Shown here: positions 1-10,116 of the stretch, piece after piece
Numbering within the stretch: position 1 is the stretch's first letter
Layout: every line of letters begins with the position of its first letter
DNA from: Paenibacillus pasadenensis
GTDB lineage: Bacteria > Bacillota > Bacilli > Paenibacillales > Paenibacillaceae
NCBI RefSeq assembly: GCF_023715725.1
Contig: NZ_JAMBOT010000008.1
Location: 62,001-126,000 of the forward strand
Length of the DNA: 64,000 nt
Direction: 5' to 3'
The notes under the pieces: model-generated
Seen by the model: the letters and a program-made list of their open reading frames with translations, nothing else
What the model was told of the DNA's origin: nothing
Database searches by the model: none
Program-made: the position numbers and the translations under genes

Positions 1-63
1 CTCGATGTCGTGGACAAGCAGACCGATCTGGGTGACAACACGGTTGTCCAGTAAACCTGACAT
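1..63 (-). CDS. VOC/glyoxalase-family protein, N-terminus only (cut by window start)
   Basis: Reading leftwards from an ATG at 63, the frame stays open to the window edge and encodes MSGLLDNRVVTQIGLLVHDI. This resembles the opening beta-strand of vicinal-oxygen-chelate proteins, which usually begin with a phrase such as IGIVVHDIE. A very strong ribosome binding site, GAGGAGGG, lies at 69-76 just upstream, so the start is secure. Only 21 codons are visible, so substrate and activity cannot be inferred. It is divergent from ddh. Confidence 0.6.
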   Translation of the reverse strand, partial: MSGLLDNRVVTQIGLLVHDIE

Positions 64-306
64 GGCATACCCTCCTCATACAGCGCTGCACAGCGACAAA
101 CTATTAGGGAAGTATAGCATATTCTCCGCAATTTGGTAACGTTATCCGGCTCTTAAAATCTAGCAAGTTGCCATTGTTAACCGACTAGCCTTCTTTGCCT
201 ACTTTTTGCAACTCCCATCTTAACATTGACTCCACTCCGGCGCTGTTCTATCCTCCTAGTTAGGGCCAGTCAGCAGACAAGGCTAACATAGAAAGGGGCA
301 ACACCA

Positions 307-1293
307 ATGAGCAAAACAATTCGAGTCGGTATCGTAGGCTACGGCAATCTGGGTAAAGGCGTTCACAAATCGATCCAGCAAAACCCAGATATGGAGCTTG
401 TGGCTGTATTCACCCGCCGGGAGCCGGAAGCGATGCAATCCGCAGCCGGAGAGGTTCTGTTCGAGACCATCTCCAGAGCGGAAGTATATCGGGACCGCAT
501 TGACGTCATGATTTTGTGCGGAGGATCCGCAACAGATCTTCCGGAGCAAACGCCGGTTATCGCCGCTATGTTCAATACGGTGGACAGCTTTGACACCCAT
601 GCGAAAATTCCTGAGTTTTACGAGCAAGTAAACGCGGCCGCAAAAAGCGGCGGCAACGTAGGCGTAATCTCCACGGGCTGGGATCCGGGTCTGTTCTCCC
701 TGAACCGCCTGCTGGCGGAATCCATTCTGCCGCAGGGCACAACGTATACGTTCTGGGGCAAAGGCGTAAGCCAAGGCCACTCCGATGCCATCCGCCGTGT
801 AGCCGGCGTTAAAGCTGGCGTTCAGTACACCGTTCCGGTCGGAGCTGCCATTAACCGCATCCGCGGCGGAGAAACGCCGGATCTGGAAACGCGCGAGAAA
901 CATTTGCGTCAATGCTTCGTCGTAGCCGAGGAAGGCGCAAACCTGGAAGAAATCCGTCAAACGATCGTTTCCATGCCTAACTACTTCTCCGATTACGACA
1001 CAACCGTAGAATTCATTACCGAGCAGCAGCTTGCCGAGGAGCATCACGGCATGCCGCACGGCGGCTTTGTTATCCGCAGCGGCGAGACCGGCGACGGCAC
1101 CAAACAGCTCGTTGAATTCAGCCTGAAGCTCGAGAGCAATCCCGAATTCACGGCAAGCGTTCTGGTCGCTTATGCCCGTGCAGCTTACCGTCTCAAGCAG
1201 CAGGGACAAACCGGCGCTGTGACCGTTTATGACATTCCGTTCGGCCTGCTTTCCCCGAAATCTCCGGAAGAGCTTCGCAGAGAGCTGCTGTAG
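307..1293 (+). CDS. ddh: meso-diaminopimelate D-dehydrogenase
   Basis: A 328-residue NADP-dependent dehydrogenase that converts tetrahydrodipicolinate directly to meso-diaminopimelate for lysine and peptidoglycan synthesis, or runs in reverse. The N-terminus has the Rossmann signature VGIVGYGNLGKGV (residues 8-20). The middle carries family landmarks such as STGWDPGLFS and FWGKGVSQGHSDA, which line the substrate pocket in the known enzymes. Length matches the family. ATG at 307 follows GAAAGGGGC at about 291-299. A strong hairpin follows the stop, so it is probably monocistronic. It lies just upstream of glutamate dehydrogenase; both enzymes use ammonium with NADPH. Cytoplasmic. Confidence 0.93.
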   Translation: MSKTIRVGIVGYGNLGKGVHKSIQQNPDMELVAVFTRREPEAMQSAAGEVLFETISRAEVYRDRIDVMILCGGSATDLPEQTPVIAAMFNTVDSFDTHAKIPEFYEQVNAAAKSGGNVGVISTGWDPGLFSLNRLLAESILPQGTTYTFWGKGVSQGHSDAIRRVAGVKAGVQYTVPVGAAINRIRGGETPDLETREKHLRQCFVVAEEGANLEEIRQTIVSMPNYFSDYDTTVEFITEQQLAEEHHGMPHGGFVIRSGETGDGTKQLVEFSLKLESNPEFTASVLVAYARAAYRLKQQGQTGAVTVYDIPFGLLSPKSPEELRRELL

Positions 1294-1350
1294 TCACCAG
1301 CGCTTTTTTCGACCCATTTTCTGAGCAATATAGAGGATTTGCCTCACCTA

Positions 1351-1387
1351 AAATACCACCCGCTTCTGCTGAAGCGGGTGGTATTTT
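1351..1387 (+). terminator. Rho-independent terminator after ddh
   Basis: Near-perfect inverted repeat AATACCACCCGCTTC / GAAGCGGGTGGTATT with a 4-nt loop, followed by a T run. It lies about 60 nt after the ddh stop. Confidence 0.85.
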
Positions 1388-1431
1388 TATGCATCATAAA
1401 TAATTTTTATCAACCGTAAAAAAGATTAGTA

Positions 1432-1462
1432 TTGGTAAGATTCTTTGTCCTGTAGATATAAT
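1432..1462 (+). promoter_or_regulatory. Possible sigma-A promoter for glutamate dehydrogenase
   Basis: TTGGTA at 1432-1437 and a perfect TATAAT at 1457-1462, spaced 19 nt, about 50 nt upstream of the gdh start. The -10 is convincing; the -35 and its long spacing are weaker. Confidence 0.4.
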
Positions 1463-1484
1463 AGTGCAAAGTTTAGGCGGATGA

Positions 1485-2885
<1,401 letters not shown>

Positions 2886-2917
2886 TTATTCATCTGCAGC
2901 AGCATGCACCAGGCAAA

Positions 2918-2960
2918 AAAACCATCCACGCAGCGTCCCGTGCGCTGTAAAGGATGGTTT
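2918..2960 (-). terminator. Terminator of the ECF sigma gene, possibly shared with gdhA
   Basis: Inverted repeat AAACCATCC / GGATGGTTT with an extra inner stem. On the minus strand it is followed by a run of seven T. It lies between two converging genes, so it may serve both. Confidence 0.6.
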
Positions 2961-3087
2961 CATGCGTTGCCGGCATTGCAGCACGGCGTTAGATAAAAGC
3001 ACGCAAAAAAGCGCCCGCTGCATCAAAGGTTGACCCTCTAATTGCTCATAGACGCTTCTCCAGGCTTGTATTTTTTTCATCGAATTT

Positions 3088-3957
3088 TTAACGCTTCAGA
3101 CGCTGCAGCTTATCCGGGTTGCGCATGATGAAAACCCGGGACAGCATTAAATCCGCATTCAGCTGAATCATAAACGCCGCCTCAACGGCAGTATCGGAGC
3201 GGACAACAACACCTGTCTCGCCGTTCAGCGACATAAGCTCCACCTGAGCATTATGCTGGAATTCAGGCAGTCGCCGCAGCAGCCCGATCAGGAAACAAGC
3301 AACCCGTTCCCGTTCTGTAATCGGCTGCACAGGCGCAAACACCTTTCCGCCGCCATCGGACGAACAGACGACTTCCTCCGCCAGCATATCAAGAACGCTT
3401 TCCAGCTGTCCTTTTTCGGCAGCCGCCAAAAAGCGTTGAATCCATTGCTCGCCAGCAGCAGGCGAATACAGCGGTGATTTCCATCCGCATCCGGCATCTA
3501 CGCCAAGCTTGGAAACGGACGTTTGCAGCAGAAGCCGGCAATGCGCCTCGCTTCTCCGCATCATTTTGCTAATCGCGTCAAGCTCCAGTTCAAACGCCTC
3601 TGTCAGTATAAAAGCGGCGCGTTCTTCCAGATTCAGAAGCTCCAGCTGCGCAAGCTTTGCATAGGACAGCATGCTCGCATCAGGTACCGCTGAATTCGCT
3701 TCCTCTGCTAACCCCGTATTACCCGCCGAACACGCCAGCGGCTCCGGCAGCCATTCCCCAAAATACTGTGCACGGCTGCAGCGGGATGCCTCATATACCG
3801 CCAAACACTGCTCAACAACAGCTTGATACGGACAATAATCTGTTTCCGCCACTTTCCGGCCCGCTTCTTCTTTCCCTATTCTCTCTGCCTCCGCAACGGA
3901 ACCGGTCAAATGATAAGCCAGCATAACTAGTTGTCGTTGGTTTATCGCCTTCTGCAA
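3088..3957 (-). CDS. ECF41-like RNA polymerase sigma factor with SnoaL-like C-terminus
   Basis: The 289-residue protein has the outline of ECF41 (SigJ-like) sigma factors: a sigma-2 remnant near YHLTGSVAEAE, the linker GEWLPEPL typical of the group, a sigma-4 helix-turn-helix around residues 105-150 (LNLEERAAFILTEAF, then AISKMMRRSEAHCRLLL), and a 120-residue C-terminal SnoaL-like domain starting near GEQWIQRFLAAAEKG. In ECF41 factors this tail replaces an anti-sigma factor and tunes activity. The region-2 part is degenerate relative to the family norm, which has an EDAVQE-like helix, so promoter opening may be altered. No oxidoreductase or carboxymuconolactone partner, usual for ECF41, lies next to it. 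Confidence 0.7.
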   Translation of the reverse strand: MQKAINQRQLVMLAYHLTGSVAEAERIGKEEAGRKVAETDYCPYQAVVEQCLAVYEASRCSRAQYFGEWLPEPLACSAGNTGLAEEANSAVPDASMLSYAKLAQLELLNLEERAAFILTEAFELELDAISKMMRRSEAHCRLLLQTSVSKLGVDAGCGWKSPLYSPAAGEQWIQRFLAAAEKGQLESVLDMLAEEVVCSSDGGGKVFAPVQPITERERVACFLIGLLRRLPEFQHNAQVELMSLNGETGVVVRSDTAVEAAFMIQLNADLMLSRVFIMRNPDKLQRLKR

Positions 3958-4116
3958 AATATGACCCCCATCTAATCAGCCGCTGCTTTCATCTCTTCAT
4001 TGGCCGACATGCCTCAACGTTTGGTTTAAAACGATAAGTCGATATGATCATATCAATTCCGTAGGTCTGAATCCATAGATTTGATTAGAAAGTCCTAGAC
4101 AAGTTGGAATGAAAAA

Positions 4117-4169
4117 AAAAACGAGCATCTGGTATCGATTCCATAAAAATCGATCCAGCTGCTCGTTTT
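4117..4169 (-). terminator. Terminator of the phosphoesterase gene
   Basis: Long hairpin with stem AAAACGAGCA / TGCTCGTTTT and inner stem CTGG-ATCGAT / ATCGAT-CCAG. Minus-strand reading runs into a run of T. It lies 8 nt after the stop of the minus-strand phosphoesterase. Confidence 0.75.
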
Positions 4170-4176
4170 ACTGCGT

Positions 4177-5127
4177 TTAGGCTTCCGACAACGAGCTTTC
4201 TTTTTCCTCTTGCAGCTCTTGCAGGTCCACTGTGCCATCATCAAGACGCAGCCAGGAATCATAGTTGCGCTGACCTTCCGTTAATTGAATGATTCTTGCG
4301 CCGCGCGGGAAACCTTCCTTGCCGTACGTATGATAACCTGTAGCTCGTCCGTAGCTGAGCGTAATGCCAAACAGCGTGCCCGCGTAGTCGTTGACATGAT
4401 CATGTCCGGTAAACACACCTGTCACATCGCCCGCTTCCGCCATAGCAGCGAAAAAGCCGGAGTTGACCTTACCGCAGCATACATCCTCATGCCGTTGACC
4501 GCGGCAGCCGCCTTTTTGCCATACTTCGTCGTGCTCGGGAAGCGGAATATGGAAAAACGCCAGCGATGGGAGCGGAGTTCCGCCATTATTCTCCGTGTAG
4601 CTTTTGGATGTTTTGCGGTACCAGTCGATCTGGTCATGGCGCAGCCAGCTGTAACCCGGCACAACCGAGCTGATGTGCGAGTAATCGCCGGTATCGAGGA
4701 AATAAAGCACGCTGGCCGTGCTGCCGTCCCGGCCCTGAACCGCAATTTCATAGTTGCCAAATCCTGAAATACCAGGCGTATGCCTTGTGAGGCTGCCCTC
4801 AATAGCAATCAGCCCTTGCAGCACTTCCTCGCGGTTGGCCTTTGTACCTCTCTCGGCATCATGGTTACCCAGCACGCCCGCCCAAGGGATACCCCGGGAA
4901 ACGACCGGCTCGACCGCCTGTCGAAGCGCTTCCAAAGGATCGGGACAGCCAAGACCATAAATAATATCTCCCGTAAATGCGACAAAATCGGGCTTTTCCG
5001 CTTCCAGCACCTGCTCCATCAAAGCTTTGGTCATCTGGTCTTCTTCATCTTCGTTCTGCCAATGCATATCGGTGAACTGAACGATCTTAAACGTTCCGTC
5101 ATCACGGAATTTAAGCGGGCTAGACAT
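4177..5127 (-). CDS. Calcineurin-like metallophosphoesterase
   Basis: About 316 residues with the dinuclear metal motifs of calcineurin-type phosphoesterases in order: FTDMHW (DxH variant), FTGDIIYG (GD), VLGNHDAERG (GNHD), FFHIPLPEH (H), and FTGHDHVND (GHDH). It resembles the group of cytoplasmic phosphoesterases such as B. subtilis YvnB/YkuE relatives; the natural substrate is unknown. The start is placed at ATG 5127, because GAGGGGAG lies just upstream and within the longer open frame. It has no signal peptide. Single gene with its own terminator. Confidence 0.8.
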   Translation of the reverse strand: MSSPLKFRDDGTFKIVQFTDMHWQNEDEEDQMTKALMEQVLEAEKPDFVAFTGDIIYGLGCPDPLEALRQAVEPVVSRGIPWAGVLGNHDAERGTKANREEVLQGLIAIEGSLTRHTPGISGFGNYEIAVQGRDGSTASVLYFLDTGDYSHISSVVPGYSWLRHDQIDWYRKTSKSYTENNGGTPLPSLAFFHIPLPEHDEVWQKGGCRGQRHEDVCCGKVNSGFFAAMAEAGDVTGVFTGHDHVNDYAGTLFGITLSYGRATGYHTYGKEGFPRGARIIQLTEGQRNYDSWLRLDDGTVDLQELQEEKESSLSEA

Positions 5128-5269
5128 TGGTAAGACTCTCCCCTCAATTTCAATTTTAGTTAGCGGCCCCAAGTGCCGATGGAATTAATTGTACATCGTT
5201 CCGTTCGTTCTGTCAGGAGTTAAAACGAAGAGAATCACAGGAAAATTCCCCCGAGACGGAAAATAAAAA

Positions 5270-5330
5270 ACCTATCATCCTTTTGCGCCCCAGTAACAGG
5301 TTGGCAGGCCGTAATAATTGGACGATAGGT
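5270..5330 (-). terminator. Terminator of the lipoprotein gene
   Basis: Stem ACCTATCATCC / GGACGATAGGT (one G-T pair) with a long loop. Read on the minus strand it ends in a T-rich tract. It lies 20 nt past the lipoprotein stop. Confidence 0.6.
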
Positions 5331-5349
5331 GAATCAGGAACAGGCCGGC

Positions 5350-5994
5350 TTACTTTTTCATCGCATCGGGGTAAACCAGCTTGTTGAACTCAGTGCCCGA
5401 CTTTTCATCCTGCAGCTTGATTGTTACGTTATAAGCATCCGGCTTCGCCCCTGAGAACAGCTGGTAGTACATTGCCGGCAAAGCCAGGCCTACTGCAGCA
5501 AAGCTGTCGAAGCTGCCCTCATAGGCTTCCTGCTCCACGATAAGCGTGAATTCGGACAAGCTGTCATTATGCTTTACATCCTTGACGGATTTAAAAGTAG
5601 TTCCGCTTTTCAGTTCCTCCACGGACTTCAAAATCCCTTGTTTCATTTCATCCAGCATTTTGCTGTAGTTATCTTTTGAAATCGTATAGGTAACGGAACC
5701 GTCCGCGTTTTTGACCGCCTCGTTTACTCCATCTTTTTTCGCTTGCTCCAGCACCGCGTCGATATCCTGGCCCTCAAAAAAAGCAGCCGGAAGCGTAATC
5801 TCGTGCTTCAGCAGGCCCTTATCCACTTCAATGTCCTTGTTAGACGGGCTCGCCGCCGGGCTAGACGCCGGACTTGCCTCGGCTGTGGCGGAGTTGTCCG
5901 CACCGGACACCGCATCATTAGAGCCGTTCTGGCTACCGCATGCTGTCAGCAGCAGAGTAAGCGCCGCAGTCGCAGCCCATAACGTTTTTTTCAT
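5350..5994 (-). CDS. Secreted lipoprotein of unknown function
   Basis: The N-terminus is a classical lipoprotein signal: KK, a hydrophobic stretch, and lipobox LLTAC, followed by a Ser/Ala/Pro-rich linker (about residues 20-52) and a soluble domain of about 160 residues. The domain includes repeated KEL/KSV segments and a conserved-looking phrase LPAMYYQLFSG. I do not recognise a named family. The second ATG at 5994 is chosen because CGGAGG sits 6 nt upstream of it; the first ATG abuts the ribosome binding site. It should be anchored to the outer face of the membrane. Single gene. Confidence 0.75.
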   Translation of the reverse strand: MKKTLWAATAALTLLLTACGSQNGSNDAVSGADNSATAEASPASSPAASPSNKDIEVDKGLLKHEITLPAAFFEGQDIDAVLEQAKKDGVNEAVKNADGSVTYTISKDNYSKMLDEMKQGILKSVEELKSGTTFKSVKDVKHNDSLSEFTLIVEQEAYEGSFDSFAAVGLALPAMYYQLFSGAKPDAYNVTIKLQDEKSGTEFNKLVYPDAMKK

Positions 5995-6072
5995 GTTCAT
6001 CCTCCGATTGTCTTTGAATACGAGCCCGGATTAACAGGCCCTCCTTATCTATCGGAAGATCATGAAATATTT

Positions 6073-7299
6073 TCAATCTTTGTAAGGATCATACTCATTT
6101 GCTCCCGCCATGCAGACGCCGATCGGCTTCAGCGTATGCAGCACTTCCACCGTCTCGGAATGCGCGTCCAGCACCTCCCGCAGCCGGCGGTAAACGAATG
6201 GGCTCTCGTCCGTGCCCGCGCCCCGCAGCTCCACGCCGTACTCCCGCACCGCATCAAACATCCGCTTCTCGCTAATTTCGCCGCCGCTGCGGCGGCGCGT
6301 CTTCCAGTTCATTTTCCCGGCCGCCTGAGTGCGGCTCATCACACGTCCTGCTCCGTGCACCGTGCTCCAGCAGGCATCACGGTTCTCCTCCGTATCTTTG
6401 CCGCGCACGATGACGGATATATCCCCCATGCTGCCTCCAATAAAACCAAGCTGGCCCGGCGCCGAAGGCGTCGCTCCTTTGCGGACCACAATGGTATCCC
6501 TGCCGCCATGGCGTTCACGCCAAGCAAAGTTATGATGATTATGAACCGTAAAGTCCGCCTCCGCGCCGAGGATGCCGAGCACCTTGCCCATGACATAATC
6601 GCGGCCAGCATAAGCGTAACGGCCAGCCAGACGCATAGCGCGCTCGTACATGTCCCCCGTCTCGCTGGCGAGCTCCAGCAGCACCGGCGGCTGGTCCATG
6701 CTTTCCCCTGGAGCCTTGTCCATAAAGCCCCTTCCCGCAGCGAGGTTCAAAAACCCGCTAGCCGTTCTATGCCCGAAGCCTCTGCTGCCAAAATGGTTCG
6801 CCACCCAAAGCCGTCCCGTCTCCGGCTCCTCAAACAGATCGACAAAATGATTCCCGCTTCCGACCGTGCCAAGCTGGCTGCGAGCCAGTTTTTTCAGCGT
6901 ATCGTGCTGCTTAACGCTGATGGCGCGAAACACCGCCCAGTCCGGATCGTCGAACAGCTCATGATCGACCTTTTCGTCATTGATTCTCCCGACGCCAAAC
7001 GATATCTGCGCCGCGATTTCATCCATAACCCGCCCGATATGAGGCATAATATCCCGGGCAAAAAGCCCCGTCCGCACCGCTTTGTTGCCGCAAGCGATAT
7101 CATAACCGACTCCCGACGGGGATATTTGTCCGTCGTAGACGACTACGCCGCCGATGGGCTGGCTGTAGCCTTTATGATGATCGGCCATGAGCAGCGTCTG
7201 CACAACGCGGCCATGGCTGGCGCAGGTAATGGCCTGCTTCATTGCTCCCTCGTCCGGCGTTCCCCACACCGAGACATTTTCAATTCGTTGGTAAGCCAT
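6073..7299 (-). CDS. rtcB: RNA-splicing ligase RtcB
   Basis: GTP- and manganese-dependent RNA ligase of 408 residues, the short bacterial form, that joins 2',3'-cyclic phosphate or 3'-phosphate ends to 5'-OH ends. Active-site elements are visible: DIACGNKAVRT (metal-binding Cys), GSGNHFVDLF, HNHHNFAW (metal His cluster), GFIGGSMGD, and VHGAGRVMSR, whose His forms the guanylate intermediate. Start ATG 7299 follows AAGGAG. It begins 22 nt after the end of a YcgL-like nucleotidyltransferase gene, so the two are probably one RNA-repair transcript with rtcB second. Confidence 0.93.
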   Translation of the reverse strand: MAYQRIENVSVWGTPDEGAMKQAITCASHGRVVQTLLMADHHKGYSQPIGGVVVYDGQISPSGVGYDIACGNKAVRTGLFARDIMPHIGRVMDEIAAQISFGVGRINDEKVDHELFDDPDWAVFRAISVKQHDTLKKLARSQLGTVGSGNHFVDLFEEPETGRLWVANHFGSRGFGHRTASGFLNLAAGRGFMDKAPGESMDQPPVLLELASETGDMYERAMRLAGRYAYAGRDYVMGKVLGILGAEADFTVHNHHNFAWRERHGGRDTIVVRKGATPSAPGQLGFIGGSMGDISVIVRGKDTEENRDACWSTVHGAGRVMSRTQAAGKMNWKTRRRSGGEISEKRMFDAVREYGVELRGAGTDESPFVYRRLREVLDAHSETVEVLHTLKPIGVCMAGANEYDPYKD

Positions 7300-7321
7300 T
7301 CGTACTCTACTCCTTTATATG

Positions 7322-8113
7322 TTAATGAAGCGCGCTTTCCCGCAGCGCTTTGCGGAACCAGCCGTCCAGCAGCAGATCCGGTACTCCTGGCGAGCTTGGA
7401 AGCCCCGCTGCAATTCGTTGAAAATACGCGAGCCGTTCCTCAAGATACGCCTGCAAAAATGGAATCTGCGGTTCGTCGTCGAGTTCCTCGCCGCTTTTTT
7501 TGCGGTGCAGCAGCTCCTCAATGATTCGGCTCAGCTTCCCTTCGCGCGGCAGCAGCTCCGCTGTTAACCGCTCGAACTCTACCGGCGGCAGGCCGCCTTT
7601 TTCCATGAGCCACTGGCAGGCTAACACCGAGCGCAGCACATAAAAGTATTTCTTGAGCCTTACCCGGTCGCCCTGCAAGTAGTTGCGATAGTTGCCTGTG
7701 GCAAGATTCAAGTAGTGGTGCATGCATGATTTGGAGCTGTACATCCCTTGCGCCGCCGCGCGAATCTGTGCGATGACCGTTCCTTTTTCCGCATAATTCA
7801 CTGGCGAATGCAGCCACTCCAGCAGCGGCGGGTTGGATTTGGCGAGCAGCTGCAGCGCCTTGCGCAGATCCCAGCCGCTCAGGTCGAGGCTATCGCTAAT
7901 CGGCCGCTCGATCACATCCCGCCCGGGATGCACCGACAAATACCATTCCACCGGGCGAACATAAATGAAACGCACATCGTAATCGCTGTCCTGCGACGGG
8001 AAGCCCCACGCCCGGCTGCCGGATTCGCAGGCATAGAGGATGCTGACCTCTTCTTCATGCTCCAGCTGCTCAAGCTCGGCTTTTATTTTCTTAGTCATCG
8101 TTGAATCAATCAT
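7322..8113 (-). CDS. YcgL-like predicted nucleotidyltransferase
   Basis: The pol-beta-type nucleotidyltransferase core is clear: ACESGSRAWGFPSQDSDYDV (GS then DxD), residues about 22-45, followed by RFIYVRP and a helical C-terminal half. It fits the YcgL/COG3541 family, whose members often neighbour RNA-repair genes. The start at 8113 is chosen because AGGGGGG lies 4-10 nt upstream. It lies 22 nt upstream of rtcB on the same strand, which suggests a role in processing or priming RNA ends for RtcB. The substrate is unproven. Length is about 263 residues. Confidence 0.82.
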   Translation of the reverse strand: MIDSTMTKKIKAELEQLEHEEEVSILYACESGSRAWGFPSQDSDYDVRFIYVRPVEWYLSVHPGRDVIERPISDSLDLSGWDLRKALQLLAKSNPPLLEWLHSPVNYAEKGTVIAQIRAAAQGMYSSKSCMHHYLNLATGNYRNYLQGDRVRLKKYFYVLRSVLACQWLMEKGGLPPVEFERLTAELLPREGKLSRIIEELLHRKKSGEELDDEPQIPFLQAYLEERLAYFQRIAAGLPSSPGVPDLLLDGWFRKALRESALH

Positions 8114-8303
8114 CGTTCCGCCCCCCTGGCTCCGCAGCGCTTGCTGCACACGCGGCTTGCTGCCGTTTCGTTAGGCTCATTGTGCCTCAATTATCGGCCG
8201 GGCAACAGGGCGAATATATGGCGATGTGCGAAAAATTGAGAGAAGCCCAGACTTTTATCCGCCTGGACTTCATGTGCTTTCCTATCCTTAACGTTTAACA
8301 GCG

Positions 8304-8950
8304 TTAAAACAAAACCTTCGCATTCATCCACTGCCCGATGTTCACGCTCCCTTGAACGGAAAGCAACCGGTAAAAGTACCGGTAAGGCAAACGGCACTCG
8401 GTCAGGTTAGGAATCGGCAGCAGCGATTCGTATCCGGCTCTGAACTCCGCAGTGGAACGCTCGTCCAAAATGTATTCCAGCCCGATAAAATCAAGCTCGC
8501 GCGGATCGACTTCATCCGCCCTGAAGGGTGGCCTGCGTAGTCCAGGCGATGAGCGTGGATAGATGCCATCCCTCTGCCAAAGCTGCGCAATAAAGATGCA
8601 GGCGCATTAATGAAGGTCTCCACCCGCCGACCCTCCAGCTTTTCCAAGACAATAAACTGTCTGGACTCACCGCCCTTATGAAGCACCCTCGGAACGGGAA
8701 CCGAGCTTATTTCACTAAGCTTATTATTAACATGCTCAAGCAGATGCACCTCGCGGGGATCGAGGTCGAATATCCTTTTTCAGCCCCACCAGAAATCGTT
8801 ATCGGGCTCCCCCTTCATGCGGGAAGCGCGTACGACGTTTTCTTGCGTATCGGTCTGGACAAGCCACACATCGCTTGCATGATCGTCGTAACCGGGGCTC
8901 AATGCCTGCACGCTGCGGATCGGCTCGGGAAACAATTGCTGCAAATTCAT
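8304..8950 (-). pseudogene. Broken aminoglycoside-phosphotransferase-fold kinase
   Basis: A start with a good ribosome binding site (ATG 8950) opens a frame MNLQQLFPEPIRSVQALSPG. It runs to FWWG followed by an in-frame TGA where family members have a hydrophobic residue, then continues KRIFDLDPREVH, LLEHVNNKLSEI, VPVPRVL. A frameshift near 8530 moves the rest (VDPRELDFIGLEYILDERS, then NIGQWMNAKVLF) to another frame ending at 8304. The pattern matches phosphotransferase-family proteins of Firmicutes. The HGD catalytic loop is absent or not recognisable. With one nonsense and one frameshift change it is unlikely to be functional. Confidence 0.7.
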
Positions 8951-9058
8951 AACCTCGCCTGCTTTCCAAGGATAATTTGCCGTTCACTCTATCTCTCATT
9001 ATATTGGATAAAGATGGATGCGTTCTTTTTAATATGAATCGTTAATGGGGGAGTCAAA

Positions 9059-9721
9059 TTGTCTTTTACCGTTATTTTTGATATGGACGGCACATTATTT
9101 CAAACGAATCAAATACTCGGACTTGCGCTTGAAGACACCTTTGCTCATTTTCGAAATGTTCAATTGTGGGCTGGCGATGCGCCGTTAGAGAAGTATCAGC
9201 AAATTATGGGCGTGCCGCTGCCGGTCGTGTGGGAGACCCTTATGCCCGATCATTCCGCCGGAATTCGCGAGCAAGCCAACGAGCTGTTTCTGGAGCGGCT
9301 GATAGCCCATATCCAATCCGGAAAAGGCGCGTTGTACCCGGATGTCGAGGCAGTATTGCAGCATCTGACCGATGCAGGCTGCACCGTGTATGTCGCAAGC
9401 AACGGACTGGCCGCCTATTTAAAGGCCATTAACGATTATTTCCGGCTGGACCGCTGGGTGACCGAAATCTACAGCATTGAGCAAATCAGCTCGCAAAATA
9501 AATCCGACTTGGTGCAGCTCATCAAGATCAACGGTGGAATCACCCATGGGGCGGTTGTCGGAGACCGAATGTCCGATATCAAAGCGGCCCGGGATAACGG
9601 ACTGATCTCCATCGGCTGCAGATTTGATTTTGCCCAAGAGGACGAGCTAACTCATGCCGATATCGTTATCGATCGGTTTATTGATTTAAAATCTGTATTG
9701 AAAGAATTTATAGACAATTAA
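9059..9721 (+). CDS. HAD-superfamily phosphatase (phosphoglycolate-phosphatase-like)
   Basis: 220 residues with all HAD motifs: FDMDGTLFQ (motif I, nucleophile Asp and acid Asp), VASNG (motif II), the Lys in NKSDLV (motif III), and VVGDRMSDIKAARDNG (motif IV). A helical cap domain lies at about residues 20-90. The family dephosphorylates small phospho-metabolites; which one cannot be told. TTG at 9059 is the start, with GGGGGAG 5-10 nt upstream. It is a single gene with no partner. Confidence 0.85.
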   Translation: MSFTVIFDMDGTLFQTNQILGLALEDTFAHFRNVQLWAGDAPLEKYQQIMGVPLPVVWETLMPDHSAGIREQANELFLERLIAHIQSGKGALYPDVEAVLQHLTDAGCTVYVASNGLAAYLKAINDYFRLDRWVTEIYSIEQISSQNKSDLVQLIKINGGITHGAVVGDRMSDIKAARDNGLISIGCRFDFAQEDELTHADIVIDRFIDLKSVLKEFIDN

Positions 9722-10116
9722 TATTTCGTAGAAATGAATGTAATCATGTGATATATTAATTCGGTAAAGCATTCACAAGTTAAAGCGAGTTATTAAGCGT
9801 TATGTTATCCAGAAATTGGACTAAACTTTTAGAAACACACAAGGATTGTCTCATGCTTCCGGCGAAATTTACAGCTATCGCCTATTAAAGGAGCTGAACC
9901 TTAATGAAATTTAAAAGTCCAGAACGGTACGGGCAGGTGGAAATTGAGGAATAGCGTCCTATTCCCCTGTCTAGTTCGTGTAAACGACCGTTTAGCTCCT
10001 GCAAGAGACACTGACAACGCGATTTATGCAAACGTTTGTTGTTTTTTGCGGGTAGCAGCTGAACGGTTCGAGATTTGAAAGAGTAAGGAATTTTCATATT
10101 GAACCGGAGGGTACTC
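9722..10116 (+). other. Intergenic stretch with one very small possible ORF
   Basis: About 395 nt between the HAD phosphatase and the SstT-type transporter. The only item of note is a 16-codon frame at 9904-9954 (MKFKSPERYGQVEIEE) preceded by AAAGGAG at 9887-9893. It may be a leader peptide or the stump of a lost gene. No riboswitch or terminator was recognised. Confidence 0.35.

Noticed and set aside
283-1209. 308-codon open frame antisense to ddh
   Set aside because: It lies wholly over a clear dehydrogenase gene and has no recognisable motif or ribosome binding site. Long antisense frames are common in GC-rich codon-biased genes.
2886-3080. 64-codon frame after the sigma gene
   Set aside because: It runs through the terminator hairpin at 2918-2960 and has no ribosome binding site.
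6136-7524. 462-codon open frame antisense to rtcB
   Set aside because: It runs across rtcB and into the next gene. RtcB motifs are clear on the other strand.
10025-10041. Possible catabolite-control (cre) site GCAAACGTTTG
   Set aside because: It is a short palindrome, but it departs from the cre consensus in the right half and there is no supporting context.
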